Shown here: piece after piece, positions 24,553 through 35,695 of the stretch
Position numbering within the stretch: position 1 is the first letter of the stretch
Layout of the letters: each line of letters starts with the position of its first letter
Origin: Microbacterium thalassium
GTDB taxonomy: Bacteria; Actinomycetota; Actinomycetes; Actinomycetales; Microbacteriaceae
Direction of reading: 5' to 3'
Assembly: GCF_014208045.1 (NCBI RefSeq)
Contig: NZ_JACHML010000001.1
Span: forward strand, 1-64,000
DNA length: 64,000 nt
Program-made: the position numbers and the translations under genes
Notes under the pieces: generated by a model
What the model was told of the DNA's origin: nothing
What the model saw: the letters and a program-made list of their open reading frames with translations, nothing else
Database searches by the model: none

Positions 24553-25525
24553 CGGCGCCCACCGCCTCGCGGGCCGCGGCCACGACGCGCTCGGCCGACG
24601 GCAGCGCGGCCAGTTCCAGGTGGCGGGAGTACGGCATCGGAGCCTCAGCCCGGCAGACGCGTCCGATCGGCGCGTCGAGGTCGTAGAACGCCGACTCGGT
24701 GATGCGCGAGCTGATCTCGGCCGAGAGGCTGCCGCTGCGCCAGCCCTCGTCGACGATGACGGCGCGGTGCGTCTTGGCGACCGTCGCGAGGATGGCGTCG
24801 TCGTCGAGCGGACGCAGCGTCCGAAGATCGAGCACCTCGGCGCCGATGCCCTGGCCCGCGAGGGTCTCGGCCGCCTCGAGCGCGGTCGGCAGCGTGCCGC
24901 CGTACGTGATGATCGAGACATCCGTCCCGTCGCGGCGCACCGCCGCCCGGTCGATGTCGACCGGCCCGGCATCGTCGGCGAGTTCGCCGGACACGTTGTA
25001 GAGCGACCCGTGCTCGAAGATCATCACCGGGTCGGGGTCCTCGAGCGCCGTCCACAGCATGCCGCGCGCGTCCTCGAGCGTCGCCGGCGCGACCACCCGC
25101 AGACCCGGGATGTGCGCCATCCAGCCCTCGAGGCTGTGCGAGTGCTGCGCGGCGAGCTGACGGCCGCCGCCGGTGGTCATGCGGATGACGAGCGGCACGT
25201 TGAACTGCCCGCCCGACATGTGCAGCAGCGCCGCGGCGTTGTTCACGATCTGATCGAGCGCCAGCAGGCTGAAGTTGACGGTCATGATCTCGACGATCGG
25301 CCGCATGCCGCCCAGGGCCGCGCCGATGCCGGCGCCGGTGAACCCGTTCTCGGACAGCGGGGTGTCGCGGATGCGGGCGGGGCCGAACTCCTCGAGCAGG
25401 CCCAGGCTCACGGCGAAGCCGCCGCCGTAGCGGCCGACGTCCTCGCCCATGAGGAAGACGCGTTCGTCGCGCTGCATCGCATCGCGCATCGCGGCGCGCA
25501 TGGCTTCGCGGTAGGTGGTCTTCAT
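24545..25525 (-). CDS. 2-oxoacid dehydrogenase E1 beta subunit
   Basis: A 326-residue transketolase-like E1 beta subunit. It begins [17 protein letters not shown] and has the [42 protein letters not shown] and [16 protein letters not shown] segments usual for AcoB/PdhB. With E1 alpha it forms the thiamine-diphosphate-dependent decarboxylase. The ATG overlaps the E1 alpha stop (ATGA), and the start at 25525 is chosen for that coupling. Confidence 0.93.
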   Translation of the reverse strand: MKTTYREAMRAAMRDAMQRDERVFLMGEDVGRYGGGFAVSLGLLEEFGPARIRDTPLSENGFTGAGIGAALGGMRPIVEIMTVNFSLLALDQIVNNAAALLHMSGGQFNVPLVIRMTTGGGRQLAAQHSHSLEGWMAHIPGLRVVAPATLEDARGMLWTALEDPDPVMIFEHGSLYNVSGELADDAGPVDIDRAAVRRDGTDVSIITYGGTLPTALEAAETLAGQGIGAEVLDLRTLRPLDDDAILATVAKTHRAVIVDEGWRSGSLSAEISSRITESAFYDLDAPIGRVCRAEAPMPYSRHLELAALPSAERVVAAAREAVGADG

Positions 25526-26519
25526 GACGCCGTCCGTTCGCTGTGCACGAAGCGCATGAGTTCGTCCACGGGTTCGAGCGTTCCGGCTTCGGCGTAGGCG
25601 ACGGCCGCCCGCACCTCGTCGTCGGCGGCCTTCTCGATGGCGGCCCACGCGTCGTCGCCGAGCTCCCCCGCCGCCTCAAGCGCCGCTCTGAGGTGCACGA
25701 TGGGGCCGCGTTCCATCCATTCCTCGACCTCGGCCTGCGAGCGGTAGTGCTCGGGGTCGAACATCGAGTGTGCCCGGAACCGGTAGGTGCGCAGTTCGAG
25801 GAAGTGCGGGCCCGCCCCCGCGCGAATCGCGTCGACGGCGCGGCGCGCGGCCTCCTCGACCGCGAGCACGTCCATGCCGTCGACGGCCCAGGACGCCACT
25901 TCGTACCCGGCCGCCTTGAGCGCCATGTCGGTCTGCGACTCCGAGCGCTCGAGGGCCGTGCCCATCGCGTAGAGGTTGTTCTCGCAGCAGAACAGCACGG
26001 GCAGGTCCCAGAGCGCTGCGAGGTTCATGCTCTCGTGGAAGGCGCCCTCGGCGACCGCGCCCTCGCCGAAGAAGCAGGCCGTGACTCGGCGGCGTCCCAT
26101 CATCTTGTCGGCGAGCGCCAGTCCGACGGCGATCGGCAGGCCGCCGGCGACGATCGCGTTGCCGCCGTAGAACCGTGTCTCGGCGTCGAACAGATGCATC
26201 GAGCCGCCGCGTCCGCGGCAGCATCCCTCGGCCTTGCCGTACATCTCGGCCATGATCTTGTCCGCCGACACGCCGCGCATGAGCGCGTGACCGTGTTCGC
26301 GGTAGGTCGCGACGACGGCGTCGTCGGGCCCGAGCGCCTCCATGACGCCCGCCGCGATGGCCTCTTCGCCGATCGAGACGTGCAGGAAGCCGCGGATGTT
26401 CGTGGCGCTGTACTGCTCGACGCACGCCTCTTCGAAGCGGCGCACCCGCACCATCTGGCTGAGCATGTGCCGCACGTGCTCGGGATCGCCCGCGATGCGG
26501 GCGGCGGTGTCCTCCTCGG

Positions 26520-26523
<4 letters not shown>
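25522..26523 (-). CDS. 2-oxoacid dehydrogenase E1 alpha subunit
   Basis: A 333-residue E1 alpha subunit of the pyruvate/acetoin dehydrogenase type. The thiamine diphosphate-binding motif is [31 protein letters not shown] around residues 155-185. Also visible are [16 protein letters not shown] and [11 protein letters not shown], and the [11 protein letters not shown] segment. It overlaps the ligase gene upstream and E1 beta downstream by 4 nt each (ATGA). The family cannot be narrowed to one substrate; [10 protein letters not shown] is shared by AcoA and PdhA. Confidence 0.93.
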
Positions 26524-28316
<1,793 letters not shown>

Positions 28317-28372
28317 GCCCGGAGGCTACGTCCGCGGCCCTTCCGAGGCCAAGGCCATAGGTCCCGCGGGCA

Positions 28373-28396
28373 GGGCGGATGCCGCGGCATCCGCCC
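28373..28396 (-). terminator. terminator between the LigM-like gene and the ligase operon
   Basis: Perfect inverted repeat GGGCGGATGC (28373-28382) / GCATCCGCCC (28387-28396) with a 4-nt loop, 14 nt downstream of the demethylase stop. It separates that gene from the ligase operon, which then needs its own promoter in 28317-28372. Confidence 0.65.
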
Positions 28397-28410
28397 CGGT
28401 CGATCCCACG

Positions 28411-29769
28411 TCAGTTCTTGCGGTAGTTCTCGCGGGCGAAGGACGAGTACGGCGCCGGGTAGACCGTCGCGCGGATCTCGATCTGGCGGTGGGGCTCGAC
28501 GGCGGGCTTGGTCGAGTTCGGCTCCTCGCCCCACACGACGACGACCTCGGTCCCCGGCTCGGCGTGAGCGGCGTCGAGGCTCGCGAGCGACGCGAACACC
28601 TGCTCGCCGGTGATGTAGCCCGCGTCGTGCGAGACGCCGACGTCGACGCCGTCGGCGAGCACGCGGTCGACCTGGTAGACGCCGTAGCGGGCCTTCGGGA
28701 AGTCGATGTACTTCGCGGGCGTGCCCGGCTCGTACAGCGTGCGCTGCGCGGCGGAGAGGTCTTCGGGGTCCCACACGAGCGTGACCTTCGTGCGCAGCTC
28801 GCCGGCGGCGTGCTGCTCGAGCGCGGCGCGCCCGATGAAGTCGTGGTCGAAGGCGACGCTGCGTCCGTACCCGAGGTCGTAGGGCGTGAGGTAGTAGTCC
28901 TCGATGTCGTCCGAGGTGAAGCTTCCGGCCAGCGACCCGACGCGCGTCGCCGGCAGCCACTGCAGGTAGTCGGCGCTCCCCGCACCGGTGAAGATCGCCG
29001 GAAGGGGCGACGGCACCCACGCGGATTCGAGGTTCGCGGACGAGTAGGCCTTGGCTCCGACCAGCACCAGGTCGAACTCCTCGCCGGCGGCGATGATCGC
29101 GTTCCGGACCTGCTCCCCCTCGTCCCACGGACCGAACAGCTCGAACCCGGGCTGGCCGGCCATGCCGTGACGCAGCGACCGCACCTCGAGGCCGTCGATC
29201 GTGAAGGTGGCCATGTGGAAGAACTTCGTCGCGGGGACGGGGGCACCCGTGAGCTTCTCCATGAGAGCCAGTGCGTTCGGGCCCTGCAGCTCGTAGCGGT
29301 ACAGCTTCGGCGGGACGCCCGGCTCGCGCATGAGCGAGTTCGCGTCGCGCTCGAAGGTCACGTCGTAGTCGCCGGTCTCGCCGATGTACTGCACCCAGTC
29401 GAGCACCATGAACCAGCCGACCAGGTCGAAGACCTCCTCTTCGAGATGGAACAGGATGGCGTCGCCGATGAGGTACCCCTCGTGGTTCACGGCGACGAAC
29501 TGCTTGGCCTTGTCGACGCCGAAGTTCGCGAAGCTGTTGACGCCCGTGTCGCTCAGCAGCCGCAGCGCGTCGGGCCCCGAGATGAACAGGTCGGTCATGT
29601 GGTGCGACTGATCCAGCAGCGCGACGCTCGTGCGCCACGACAGCTGCTCCGACCGCCAGTTCGTGAACTCGGGCGTGACCGGGAAGATGGTGGGCCGGGC
29701 CTGCGCGTTGCGCAGCAGCTCGACCGGGCTGCCGGTGCGGGCGATGGCCTCTGCGGCGGATTCGGGCAT
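28411..29769 (-). CDS. GcvT-fold aminomethyltransferase-like protein (LigM/DesA type)
   Basis: A 452-residue protein of the glycine-cleavage T fold. Segments HMTDLFISGPDALRLLSDTGVNSF and KQFVAVNHEGYLIGDAILFHLEE near residues 60-115 resemble tetrahydrofolate-dependent O-demethylases such as LigM and DesA. The C-terminal part (GVSHDAGYITGEQVFASLASLD) matches the barrel domain of these enzymes. It would move a methyl group from a methoxy-aromatic such as vanillate to H4-folate. The start at 29769 has AAGGAG 5 nt upstream. It is divergent from a LysR regulator. The demethylase role is inferred from overall similarity. Confidence 0.7.
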   Translation of the reverse strand: MPESAAEAIARTGSPVELLRNAQARPTIFPVTPEFTNWRSEQLSWRTSVALLDQSHHMTDLFISGPDALRLLSDTGVNSFANFGVDKAKQFVAVNHEGYLIGDAILFHLEEEVFDLVGWFMVLDWVQYIGETGDYDVTFERDANSLMREPGVPPKLYRYELQGPNALALMEKLTGAPVPATKFFHMATFTIDGLEVRSLRHGMAGQPGFELFGPWDEGEQVRNAIIAAGEEFDLVLVGAKAYSSANLESAWVPSPLPAIFTGAGSADYLQWLPATRVGSLAGSFTSDDIEDYYLTPYDLGYGRSVAFDHDFIGRAALEQHAAGELRTKVTLVWDPEDLSAAQRTLYEPGTPAKYIDFPKARYGVYQVDRVLADGVDVGVSHDAGYITGEQVFASLASLDAAHAEPGTEVVVVWGEEPNSTKPAVEPHRQIEIRATVYPAPYSSFARENYRKN

Positions 29770-29853
29770 GAGAACTCCTTCGTTCGTCCGAGCGGATGCC
29801 GGGCATCCGTCGCCCATGTTAGTTACCCAGCGTTGTTTTCGGGGTGATCGGGA

Positions 29854-29868
29854 ATAAGCTGTGCTTAT
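29854..29868. promoter_or_regulatory. LysR-type binding box
   Basis: Inverted repeat ATAAG (29854-29858) / CTTAT (29864-29868) with a 5-nt spacer, fitting the T-N11-A pattern of LysR sites. It lies between the divergent demethylase and LysR genes, 46 bp before the LysR GTG. Confidence 0.65.
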
Positions 29869-29913
29869 GATCAGCGAAGAAGTGCTTAGTCCGCACGGGA
29901 GGGCGCGCACGTC

Positions 29914-30873
29914 GTGGATCTGAACCTCGTGCGCGTCTTCGTCGCGGTCTACGAGACGCAGAGCCTCACGACCGCGGCTGCGCGCCTGTTCGTCACGCAG
30001 CCCGCCGTCAGTCAGGCCCTCGGGCGGCTGAGGCGCGAACTCGACGACCCGCTCTTCGAACGTGACGGGCGCTCCATGCGTCCGACGCCGCTCGCCGACA
30101 GCGTGTACCCCGGCTTCCGGGATGCGATCGCGGGCATCGACCGCACGATCGACGAGGTTCACACGTTCGATCCGTCCCAGTCGCGGCGAATCGTGCGGAT
30201 CGCCCTGTCGGAACTCGGCGAGATCGGCTGGCTGCCGGCCATTCTGACGGCTCTCCGCTCGCGTGCGCCGCACATGCGGGTCGAGGTCGTGCCGCTCGAC
30301 GTCGATGCCCTGCCCGAATGGCTGTCGAGGGGCACCGTCGATCTCGCGGTGACCACGGCGACCATCGCGGGCGGCTTCGAACGTCGCGTCCTGAAATCGC
30401 AGGGGTACGCCGTGGTGATGTCGGAGGCGAATCCGCTCGCGGCGGAGCCGGTCGATCTGCGGGCGTACGCGTCCGCGCAGCACGTGACCGCCAGCGAGGA
30501 CTCGGGGGCTCCCCTGCTCGCGATCGCTCAGCGCCGTGCCGGACTCGCCGTCGATCCGGTGATCGCGCTCCGCCACGTCACGACACTGCCCGCGGTCCTC
30601 GCGGCGAGCCGCGACCTCATCGCCACCGTCCCCGACACGATCGCCGAGGGATGGGCGACGACGTGGCCCCTCGTCGTGCAGCCTCTGCCGTTCGACATGC
30701 CGCCGGTCGAGGTGTCGCTCTACCGCCGCTCGACGACCCAGCACATGGCGGCACTCGACTGGCTGTACGCCACCGTCGCCTACGCGATCGAGGGCTCCTC
30801 GGGCCGCTTCTTCGTCATCCACGGCGACGCGGTGGAGCGCCAGGCACGCCCGGCGGCCGGCGGCCGCGCCTGA
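29914..30873 (+). CDS. LysR-family transcriptional regulator
   Basis: A 319-residue LysR protein. The N-terminal helix-turn-helix is LVRVFVAVYETQSLTTAAARLFVTQPAVSQALGRLRREL, with the usual VSQALGRLR recognition helix, followed by the two-lobed ligand domain. The GTG start at 29914 has GGGAGGG about 10 nt upstream. It is divergent from the LigM-like gene, with a T-N11-A box between, so it probably controls that gene in response to its substrate (inference). Confidence 0.9.
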   Translation: MDLNLVRVFVAVYETQSLTTAAARLFVTQPAVSQALGRLRRELDDPLFERDGRSMRPTPLADSVYPGFRDAIAGIDRTIDEVHTFDPSQSRRIVRIALSELGEIGWLPAILTALRSRAPHMRVEVVPLDVDALPEWLSRGTVDLAVTTATIAGGFERRVLKSQGYAVVMSEANPLAAEPVDLRAYASAQHVTASEDSGAPLLAIAQRRAGLAVDPVIALRHVTTLPAVLAASRDLIATVPDTIAEGWATTWPLVVQPLPFDMPPVEVSLYRRSTTQHMAALDWLYATVAYAIEGSSGRFFVIHGDAVERQARPAAGGRA

Positions 30874-30909
30874 CATCCTGAGCCCCCGGCAAACGGCGAG
30901 CTACCGTCT

Positions 30910-30924
30910 TCGTACTTAGTACGA
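30910..30924. promoter_or_regulatory. short palindrome upstream of the serine hydrolase gene
   Basis: TCGTAC (30910-30915) / GTACGA (30919-30924) around TTA, 68 bp before the hydrolase start. It is a possible operator; the regulator is unknown. Confidence 0.35.
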
Positions 30925-30991
30925 TACGCTCTCGCTCGACGAGATAACCTGTGGATGCCGACATCCGCACGAGCCGAGGGACAGTGATCCG

Positions 30992-32479
30992 GTGCTGCGC
31001 TTTCTGACGATCCTCACCATCAGTCTGGGTGCGAGCGTGCCGGCGAGCGCGCCGGACGCGGCGATCGAGGAGTTCATCGACGGCGCGATGCCCGCTTCGG
31101 GCGCACCGGGCGTCGCCTACGCCGTCGTCGCCGACGGCCAGACGACGGCGGCGGGCGCGCGCGGGGTCGCCCGGAGCGGAGACGACGCCGAGGTCACGGA
31201 GGACACCCCTTTCGCGACCGGATCGATCTCGAAGAGCTTCACGGCGCTGGCGGTGATGCAGCTGGTCGAGGCCGGCGAGATCGCGCTGGATGACGGGATC
31301 TCCCGGCACCTCGACGGGTTCTCGGGCGCGCCCGCCGGGGAGGTGACGATCCGCCAGCTCCTGAGCCACACGAGCGGCTTCTCGACCGGCCAGGGGAACG
31401 CATCGCACACCGATGACGCGGGCGGGCCGGACGAACTGGCGCGAGCGGTCGACGCGCTCGAAGACGTCGCACCCGCCTACCAGCCGGACGAACGGTGGGA
31501 GTACTCGAACACGAACTACCAGATCCTCGGTCGCCTCATCGAGGTCGTGAGTGCGCAGCCGTTCGAGGTCTACATCGAGTCGAGCATCCTCGAGCCGGTC
31601 GGCATGGCGGACAGCTTCGTCGCCGACGGCGAGGTTCATGACTCGATGGCGACCGGGCACGTGCCGTGGTTCTGGACGAAGCGGCCCGTGACCGACACCG
31701 CGACCCACCGCGGGACCGCGCCGCAGGGCGGGGTGATCGCGAGCGCCGCCGATCTCGCGCTGTACATGCAGATGATGATGAACGGTGAAGACGATGTGCT
31801 GAGCGCGGACGGCAAGGCGCTCATGATGCGTCCCGCTAGCGACGCGTCGCCGTTCTACGGCTTCGGCTGGTTCATCGACTCCGCCCAGGGGACGGTGTGG
31901 CATGCCGGGGCGACTCCCGGGTTCGAGACGCTCGCGACGATGCGCCCGTCCGACGGCACCGGCGCGGTGGTGCTGGTCAACGGCGGCAGCGGAATCGGGT
32001 TCGGCGAGACGACCGAACTCCGCAGCGGCATCACGGCCATCGCGCTCGGGCTCGACTATGACGGCGAGGGATCCCGCTGGTCTCAGAAGGCCCTGTTCAT
32101 CGGCCTCGCGCTGCTGCCCGTCTTCTACGTGATCAGCATGGTCTGGGCCTGGACCCACCGCACCGCGATCCGCGCCAAGTCGGGTGTCTCCGGGCAGTTC
32201 AGTCTGTGGTTCCCGCTGCTGACCACGGTCGTCGCGGCGTGGGTCATGCTGAGTCTGGTGCCGACGATGATGGGGGCGCCGCTGGGCACCGTGGCGCTGT
32301 TCCAGCCCGACATGGGGCTGGTGCTCGTCGCAGGCGCCGTGACCGGGGTCGTATGGGCGGTTCTCCGGCTCGTCATCGCGTTCACCGGCAGATCCCGTCG
32401 ACCCGACACGCCCGCGCCCGACACCGCTCAGGCGGACGCGCACGACGTGCGGTACGCCAGCGGCGTCGCGCCGAAGTGA
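30992..32479 (+). CDS. membrane-anchored serine hydrolase (beta-lactamase family)
   Basis: A 495-residue class C beta-lactamase / D-alanyl-D-alanine carboxypeptidase-like protein. The N-terminal hydrophobic stretch is signal-like. The SxxK motif is Ser78-Lys81 in GSISKSF, the second motif is YSNTNY near residue 170, and WHAGATPGFET provides the third. The C-terminal quarter has three transmembrane helices (from about residue 365), so the catalytic domain should face outside. GTG start at 30992 with GAGGG about 11 nt upstream. Peptidase or esterase activity is more likely than antibiotic resistance. Its 3' end overlaps the convergent AraC gene by 52 bp. Confidence 0.83.
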   Translation: MLRFLTILTISLGASVPASAPDAAIEEFIDGAMPASGAPGVAYAVVADGQTTAAGARGVARSGDDAEVTEDTPFATGSISKSFTALAVMQLVEAGEIALDDGISRHLDGFSGAPAGEVTIRQLLSHTSGFSTGQGNASHTDDAGGPDELARAVDALEDVAPAYQPDERWEYSNTNYQILGRLIEVVSAQPFEVYIESSILEPVGMADSFVADGEVHDSMATGHVPWFWTKRPVTDTATHRGTAPQGGVIASAADLALYMQMMMNGEDDVLSADGKALMMRPASDASPFYGFGWFIDSAQGTVWHAGATPGFETLATMRPSDGTGAVVLVNGGSGIGFGETTELRSGITAIALGLDYDGEGSRWSQKALFIGLALLPVFYVISMVWAWTHRTAIRAKSGVSGQFSLWFPLLTTVVAAWVMLSLVPTMMGAPLGTVALFQPDMGLVLVAGAVTGVVWAVLRLVIAFTGRSRRPDTPAPDTAQADAHDVRYASGVAPK

Positions 32480-33426
32480 GACCGGAACGCCCGCGAGAAC
32501 GCGCTCTGGTCGGAGAAGCCCGTCAGGAACGCGATCTCGCCCAGCGAGTTCTCGGTCTGCACCAGCAGCGCCTCGGCCGCGTCGAGCTGCGCGGCGCGGG
32601 CGACGGAGGCGAAGGACACCCCTTCGTCGGCGAGACGCCGGTGCAGCGTCCGCTCGCTCATCCCGAGCCTCCGCGCGATGTGGGCCCGTCGGGGAACGCC
32701 GTCCGGCAGCGCGTCGGTCACGGCGGAGTACACCCGGGACTCGAGCGACCGATCCGCGCTCGACCGCTTGAGATCATCCAGTTCGGCCAGGAGGAACGCC
32801 GACAGCCCCTCGTCGCCGAGCTGCGTCGGCGTCGCCAGGGTCTCGGGCGTGAACACGATCGCGTTGCCGTCCGCGTCGAAGTCGACCGAGCACCCGAAGA
32901 AGGCCTCGTGGTCTGTGGTCGATGCGGGGCCGGGATGGCGGAAGGTGACCAGCTCGGGCCGGATCTCGACGCCCGTGATCCGGCGCAGGACCGATACGAC
33001 CGCGCCGAGGGCGCACTCGTTGGCCAGCTGCGCACCGCGTCGATGGCTCGGCCGGGACATGACCAGCGTCGGGTGGTCGCCCGGACGCAGCTCGTACTCG
33101 AGCGTGTCGCTGAGAACGAGGATGTAGCGGCCGAGTCGGAGCAGGGCTTCGCGGACCGTCGCCGCCGTCTTGAGGCCGAGCCCGAGGGCCCCCAGGTCGT
33201 CGGGCTGCAGCAGCGCCGCGTACCGGAGCGGGAGGGTGTGATCGCCGGATGCCGTGACGCGCTCGAGCAGGTCGTAGTAGGCATCGGAGCCGACGATCTC
33301 CTTGGCGGCCTCCAGCGGCGAGGCACTCGCCGACAGCCCCACGCTCGCGAGCAGCTCATCGCGGGCCCCGGCGCCGCGCGCTGCGTCGATCACCCGCCGG
33401 ATGACCGGCCCGCGCACAACACTCAC
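32428..33426 (-). CDS. AraC-family transcriptional regulator (OruR/ArgR-like)
   Basis: A 332-residue regulator with an N-terminal ligand-binding domain of the arabinose-binding/OruR type (residues 10-190). The C-terminal AraC domain has RRAHIARRLGMSERTLHRRLADEGVSFASV and IAFLTGFSDQSAFSRAFRSHFG with two helix-turn-helix motifs. It is transcribed divergently from the DUF4386-MDR operon with 168 bp between, so it probably regulates that operon. Its last 52 bp overlap the serine hydrolase gene. Confidence 0.9.
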   Translation of the reverse strand: MSVVRGPVIRRVIDAARGAGARDELLASVGLSASASPLEAAKEIVGSDAYYDLLERVTASGDHTLPLRYAALLQPDDLGALGLGLKTAATVREALLRLGRYILVLSDTLEYELRPGDHPTLVMSRPSHRRGAQLANECALGAVVSVLRRITGVEIRPELVTFRHPGPASTTDHEAFFGCSVDFDADGNAIVFTPETLATPTQLGDEGLSAFLLAELDDLKRSSADRSLESRVYSAVTDALPDGVPRRAHIARRLGMSERTLHRRLADEGVSFASVARAAQLDAAEALLVQTENSLGEIAFLTGFSDQSAFSRAFRSHFGATPLAYRTSCASA

Positions 33427-33594
33427 CGCGACTCCCCCGTTCGGACCGAAGCGTAGCGGATCACCCTCCGGCGGGAGGCGCGTGCGCCACCGTGGCCGCG
33501 CAGGTCAAGAACGGGGCCGAATCCTCCAATACCGCGGCATCCGCCCCTTCGTAGCTTGGGTCTGGCAAGCACCGGACCGTACGCAGGAGGAATC

Positions 33595-34356
33595 ATGTCG
33601 ACCACGACGACCGCCGCTCAGCTCGGCACCGAGACCCGGCTTCGCCGGCTCACCCGGATCGCAGGAATGCTGTACCTCGCGATCTTCATCATCTACCCGC
33701 TGTCGACGATGCTCGGCAGGGAGGCCCTCGTCGTCCCCGGCGACGCCGCGGCGACCGCCGACGGCATCCGGGCCGCCGAAGGGCTGTTCCGCCTCGGAAT
33801 GGTGGGCGAGGCATCCATCTTCCTCATCGAGATCGCGCTCGCCGCGGTGCTCTACGTGCTCTTCCGTCCGGTGAGCCGGGCCGGGTCGTTCGCGGCGGCG
33901 CTCGCACGCGTCGCGGAGGGCGTGGTGATGGCGGCCGGCAACGTCTTCACGAGCATCGCGACGCTCGTCGCCCTCGGCGGCGCGAGCTACCTCGCGGCGT
34001 TCTCCGCCGACCAGACCGACGCGCTCGCGCTGTTCTTCCAAGAGGCGAACGACTCGATCATCCTCGTGTGGGGGTTGTTCTTCGCCCTCTCGCTCGTCCT
34101 CACCGGCTGGCTCGTGTCCCGCTCCGGGTTCATGCCGAAGTGGCCCGGCATCCTGCTCGCCCTCGCCGGCCTGGGGTACTTCGTGCAGAGCTTCGGGGTT
34201 CTGATCGCGCCGGAGCTCGCCGGCCCGCTCGAGATCGTCGTGATCGTCCTCGCGATCCCCGGCGAACTGGTCTTCGCCCTGTGGCTGCTGATCAAGGGCG
34301 TCGACACGACCGCGTGGATCCGCCGCGCGGAGGCTGCGAAGGGAGCACACCTGTGA
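33595..34356 (+). CDS. DUF4386 membrane protein
   Basis: A 253-residue integral membrane protein of the DUF4386 family with about six transmembrane helices. The first follows RRLTRIAGMLYLAIFIIYPL and the last is EIVVIVLAIPGELVFALWLLIKG. The start at 33595 has GCAGGAGG 4 nt upstream; an in-frame ATG at 33556 lacks such a site. First gene of a three-gene operon; its stop overlaps the next start (GTGA). Function unknown. Confidence 0.85.
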   Translation: MSTTTTAAQLGTETRLRRLTRIAGMLYLAIFIIYPLSTMLGREALVVPGDAAATADGIRAAEGLFRLGMVGEASIFLIEIALAAVLYVLFRPVSRAGSFAAALARVAEGVVMAAGNVFTSIATLVALGGASYLAAFSADQTDALALFFQEANDSIILVWGLFFALSLVLTGWLVSRSGFMPKWPGILLALAGLGYFVQSFGVLIAPELAGPLEIVVIVLAIPGELVFALWLLIKGVDTTAWIRRAEAAKGAHL

Positions 34357-35306
34357 GCGACACCGGGCGGAGCATCCGGATGCTGCCGGGCGCGAACGAG
34401 GGAACGACGATGACGGCCGTGCGGACGCGACGACCCGGGTCGGTCGAAGGACTGGAACTCGTTCGGGTGCCCGTACCGGTGCCCGGGCCCGACGAGGTGC
34501 TGGTCCGGGTCCACGCGACCTCGGTGACCCGCGGCGACGTGGTTCTCCGGCGCATGCCGGGGTTCGTCGTCCGCGCCTTCGGAGAGAAGCCGAAGCGCAT
34601 CCTGGGTCACGAGTTCGCCGGCGTCGTCGTGGCGGTCGGCGACGACGCGCTCGGCTTCGCTCCGGGTTCCCGTGTCTTCGGGACCACCTCCGGCACCGAG
34701 CACGGCGCGCATGCCGAGTACGTGGTGGCGGCGGCCGAGGGGATGATCGCCGAGATCCCCGACCGCGTCTCGTTCGACGAGGCGGCACCGGTTCCCGTCG
34801 GCGCGATGACCGCGCTCCACTTCCTCGAGAGGGGCGGCGTCGGCCCGGGCCGCAGCGTCCTGGTGAACGGGGCCTCGGGGAGCGTCGGGACCTTCGCCGT
34901 CCAGATCGCTCGGGCCCGCGGGGCGCGGGTGACCGCGGTGTGCTCCGGCCGGAACGCCGGCCTCGCGCTCGATCTCGGGGCGGACGACGTGATCGACCAC
35001 ACGACGACGGATGCGACGACGACGGGCCGCCGATTCGACGCCGTCTTCGACACCGTCGGCACGCTGCGAAGCAGGTCCGTGCGCGCGATCCTCGCCGACG
35101 GCGGGAGGTTCGTGACGACCCGATCGCGCCGCGACGAGACGCTGGCCGAGCTCATGGACGTCCGCGATCTGCTCGCCTCGGGCGCGCTCAGCGCCGTCAT
35201 CGACCGCGACTACGATCTGGACGACGTCGCGGACGCGCACAGGCATGTCGAGACCGGCCGCAAGCGCGGCAATGTGCTTGTCCGCGTGCACCCGAAGGAG
35301 ATCTGA
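34353..35306 (+). CDS. zinc-independent alcohol dehydrogenase/quinone oxidoreductase (MDR)
   Basis: A 317-residue medium-chain reductase of the zeta-crystallin/quinone oxidoreductase group. The catalytic domain shows ILGHEFAGVVVAVGDDALGFAPGSRVFG, the nucleotide site is VLVNGASGSVGTFAVQIARARGA around residue 170, and the end is GRKRGNVLVRV. The zinc-ligand Cys residues are absent. The GTG start overlaps the DUF4386 stop (GTGA), with GGGAGC 7 nt upstream. NADPH-dependent reduction of an enone or quinone is likely; substrate unknown. Confidence 0.9.
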   Translation: MSDTGRSIRMLPGANEGTTMTAVRTRRPGSVEGLELVRVPVPVPGPDEVLVRVHATSVTRGDVVLRRMPGFVVRAFGEKPKRILGHEFAGVVVAVGDDALGFAPGSRVFGTTSGTEHGAHAEYVVAAAEGMIAEIPDRVSFDEAAPVPVGAMTALHFLERGGVGPGRSVLVNGASGSVGTFAVQIARARGARVTAVCSGRNAGLALDLGADDVIDHTTTDATTTGRRFDAVFDTVGTLRSRSVRAILADGGRFVTTRSRRDETLAELMDVRDLLASGALSAVIDRDYDLDDVADAHRHVETGRKRGNVLVRVHPKEI

Positions 35307-35683
35307 TGCACGTCACCCTCGCAGCCGTCCTCACCGCCGTTCTCGCCCTGCTCGCGGTGTTCCAGATCGCCCTGATCTTCGGCGCTCCCCTCGGCCGCTT
35401 CGCGTGGGGCGGTCAGCACCGGGTGCTCCCCGCGCGGCTGCGCATCGGGAGCGCCGTATCGGTCGTGATCTACGCGTTCGTCGCGGTGGTCGCGTGGGAC
35501 TGCGTGGGCGTCGTCGATGTCTTCGGCGACGCGTTCTCGCAGATCGCGATGTGGGTGTTCTTCGCGTACTTCGCCCTCGGCATCGTCATGAACGCCGTCT
35601 CGCGCAGCAAGCCCGAGCGCTACACGATGGTGCCGGTGTCGATCGTGCTGGCGGTTCTGTCGTTCTTCATCGCGCTGGGGTAG
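35306..35683 (+). CDS. small four-helix membrane protein
   Basis: A 125-residue hydrophobic protein with four predicted transmembrane helices (near residues 3-25, 48-67, 78-96 and 105-124). I do not recognise the family. The ATG overlaps the MDR stop (TGATG), with AAGGAG 5 nt upstream, so it is co-translated with the oxidoreductase and DUF4386 genes and may work with them in the membrane. Confidence 0.75.
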   Translation: MHVTLAAVLTAVLALLAVFQIALIFGAPLGRFAWGGQHRVLPARLRIGSAVSVVIYAFVAVVAWDCVGVVDVFGDAFSQIAMWVFFAYFALGIVMNAVSRSKPERYTMVPVSIVLAVLSFFIALG

Positions 35684-35695
35684 CGCGGAGCACCG

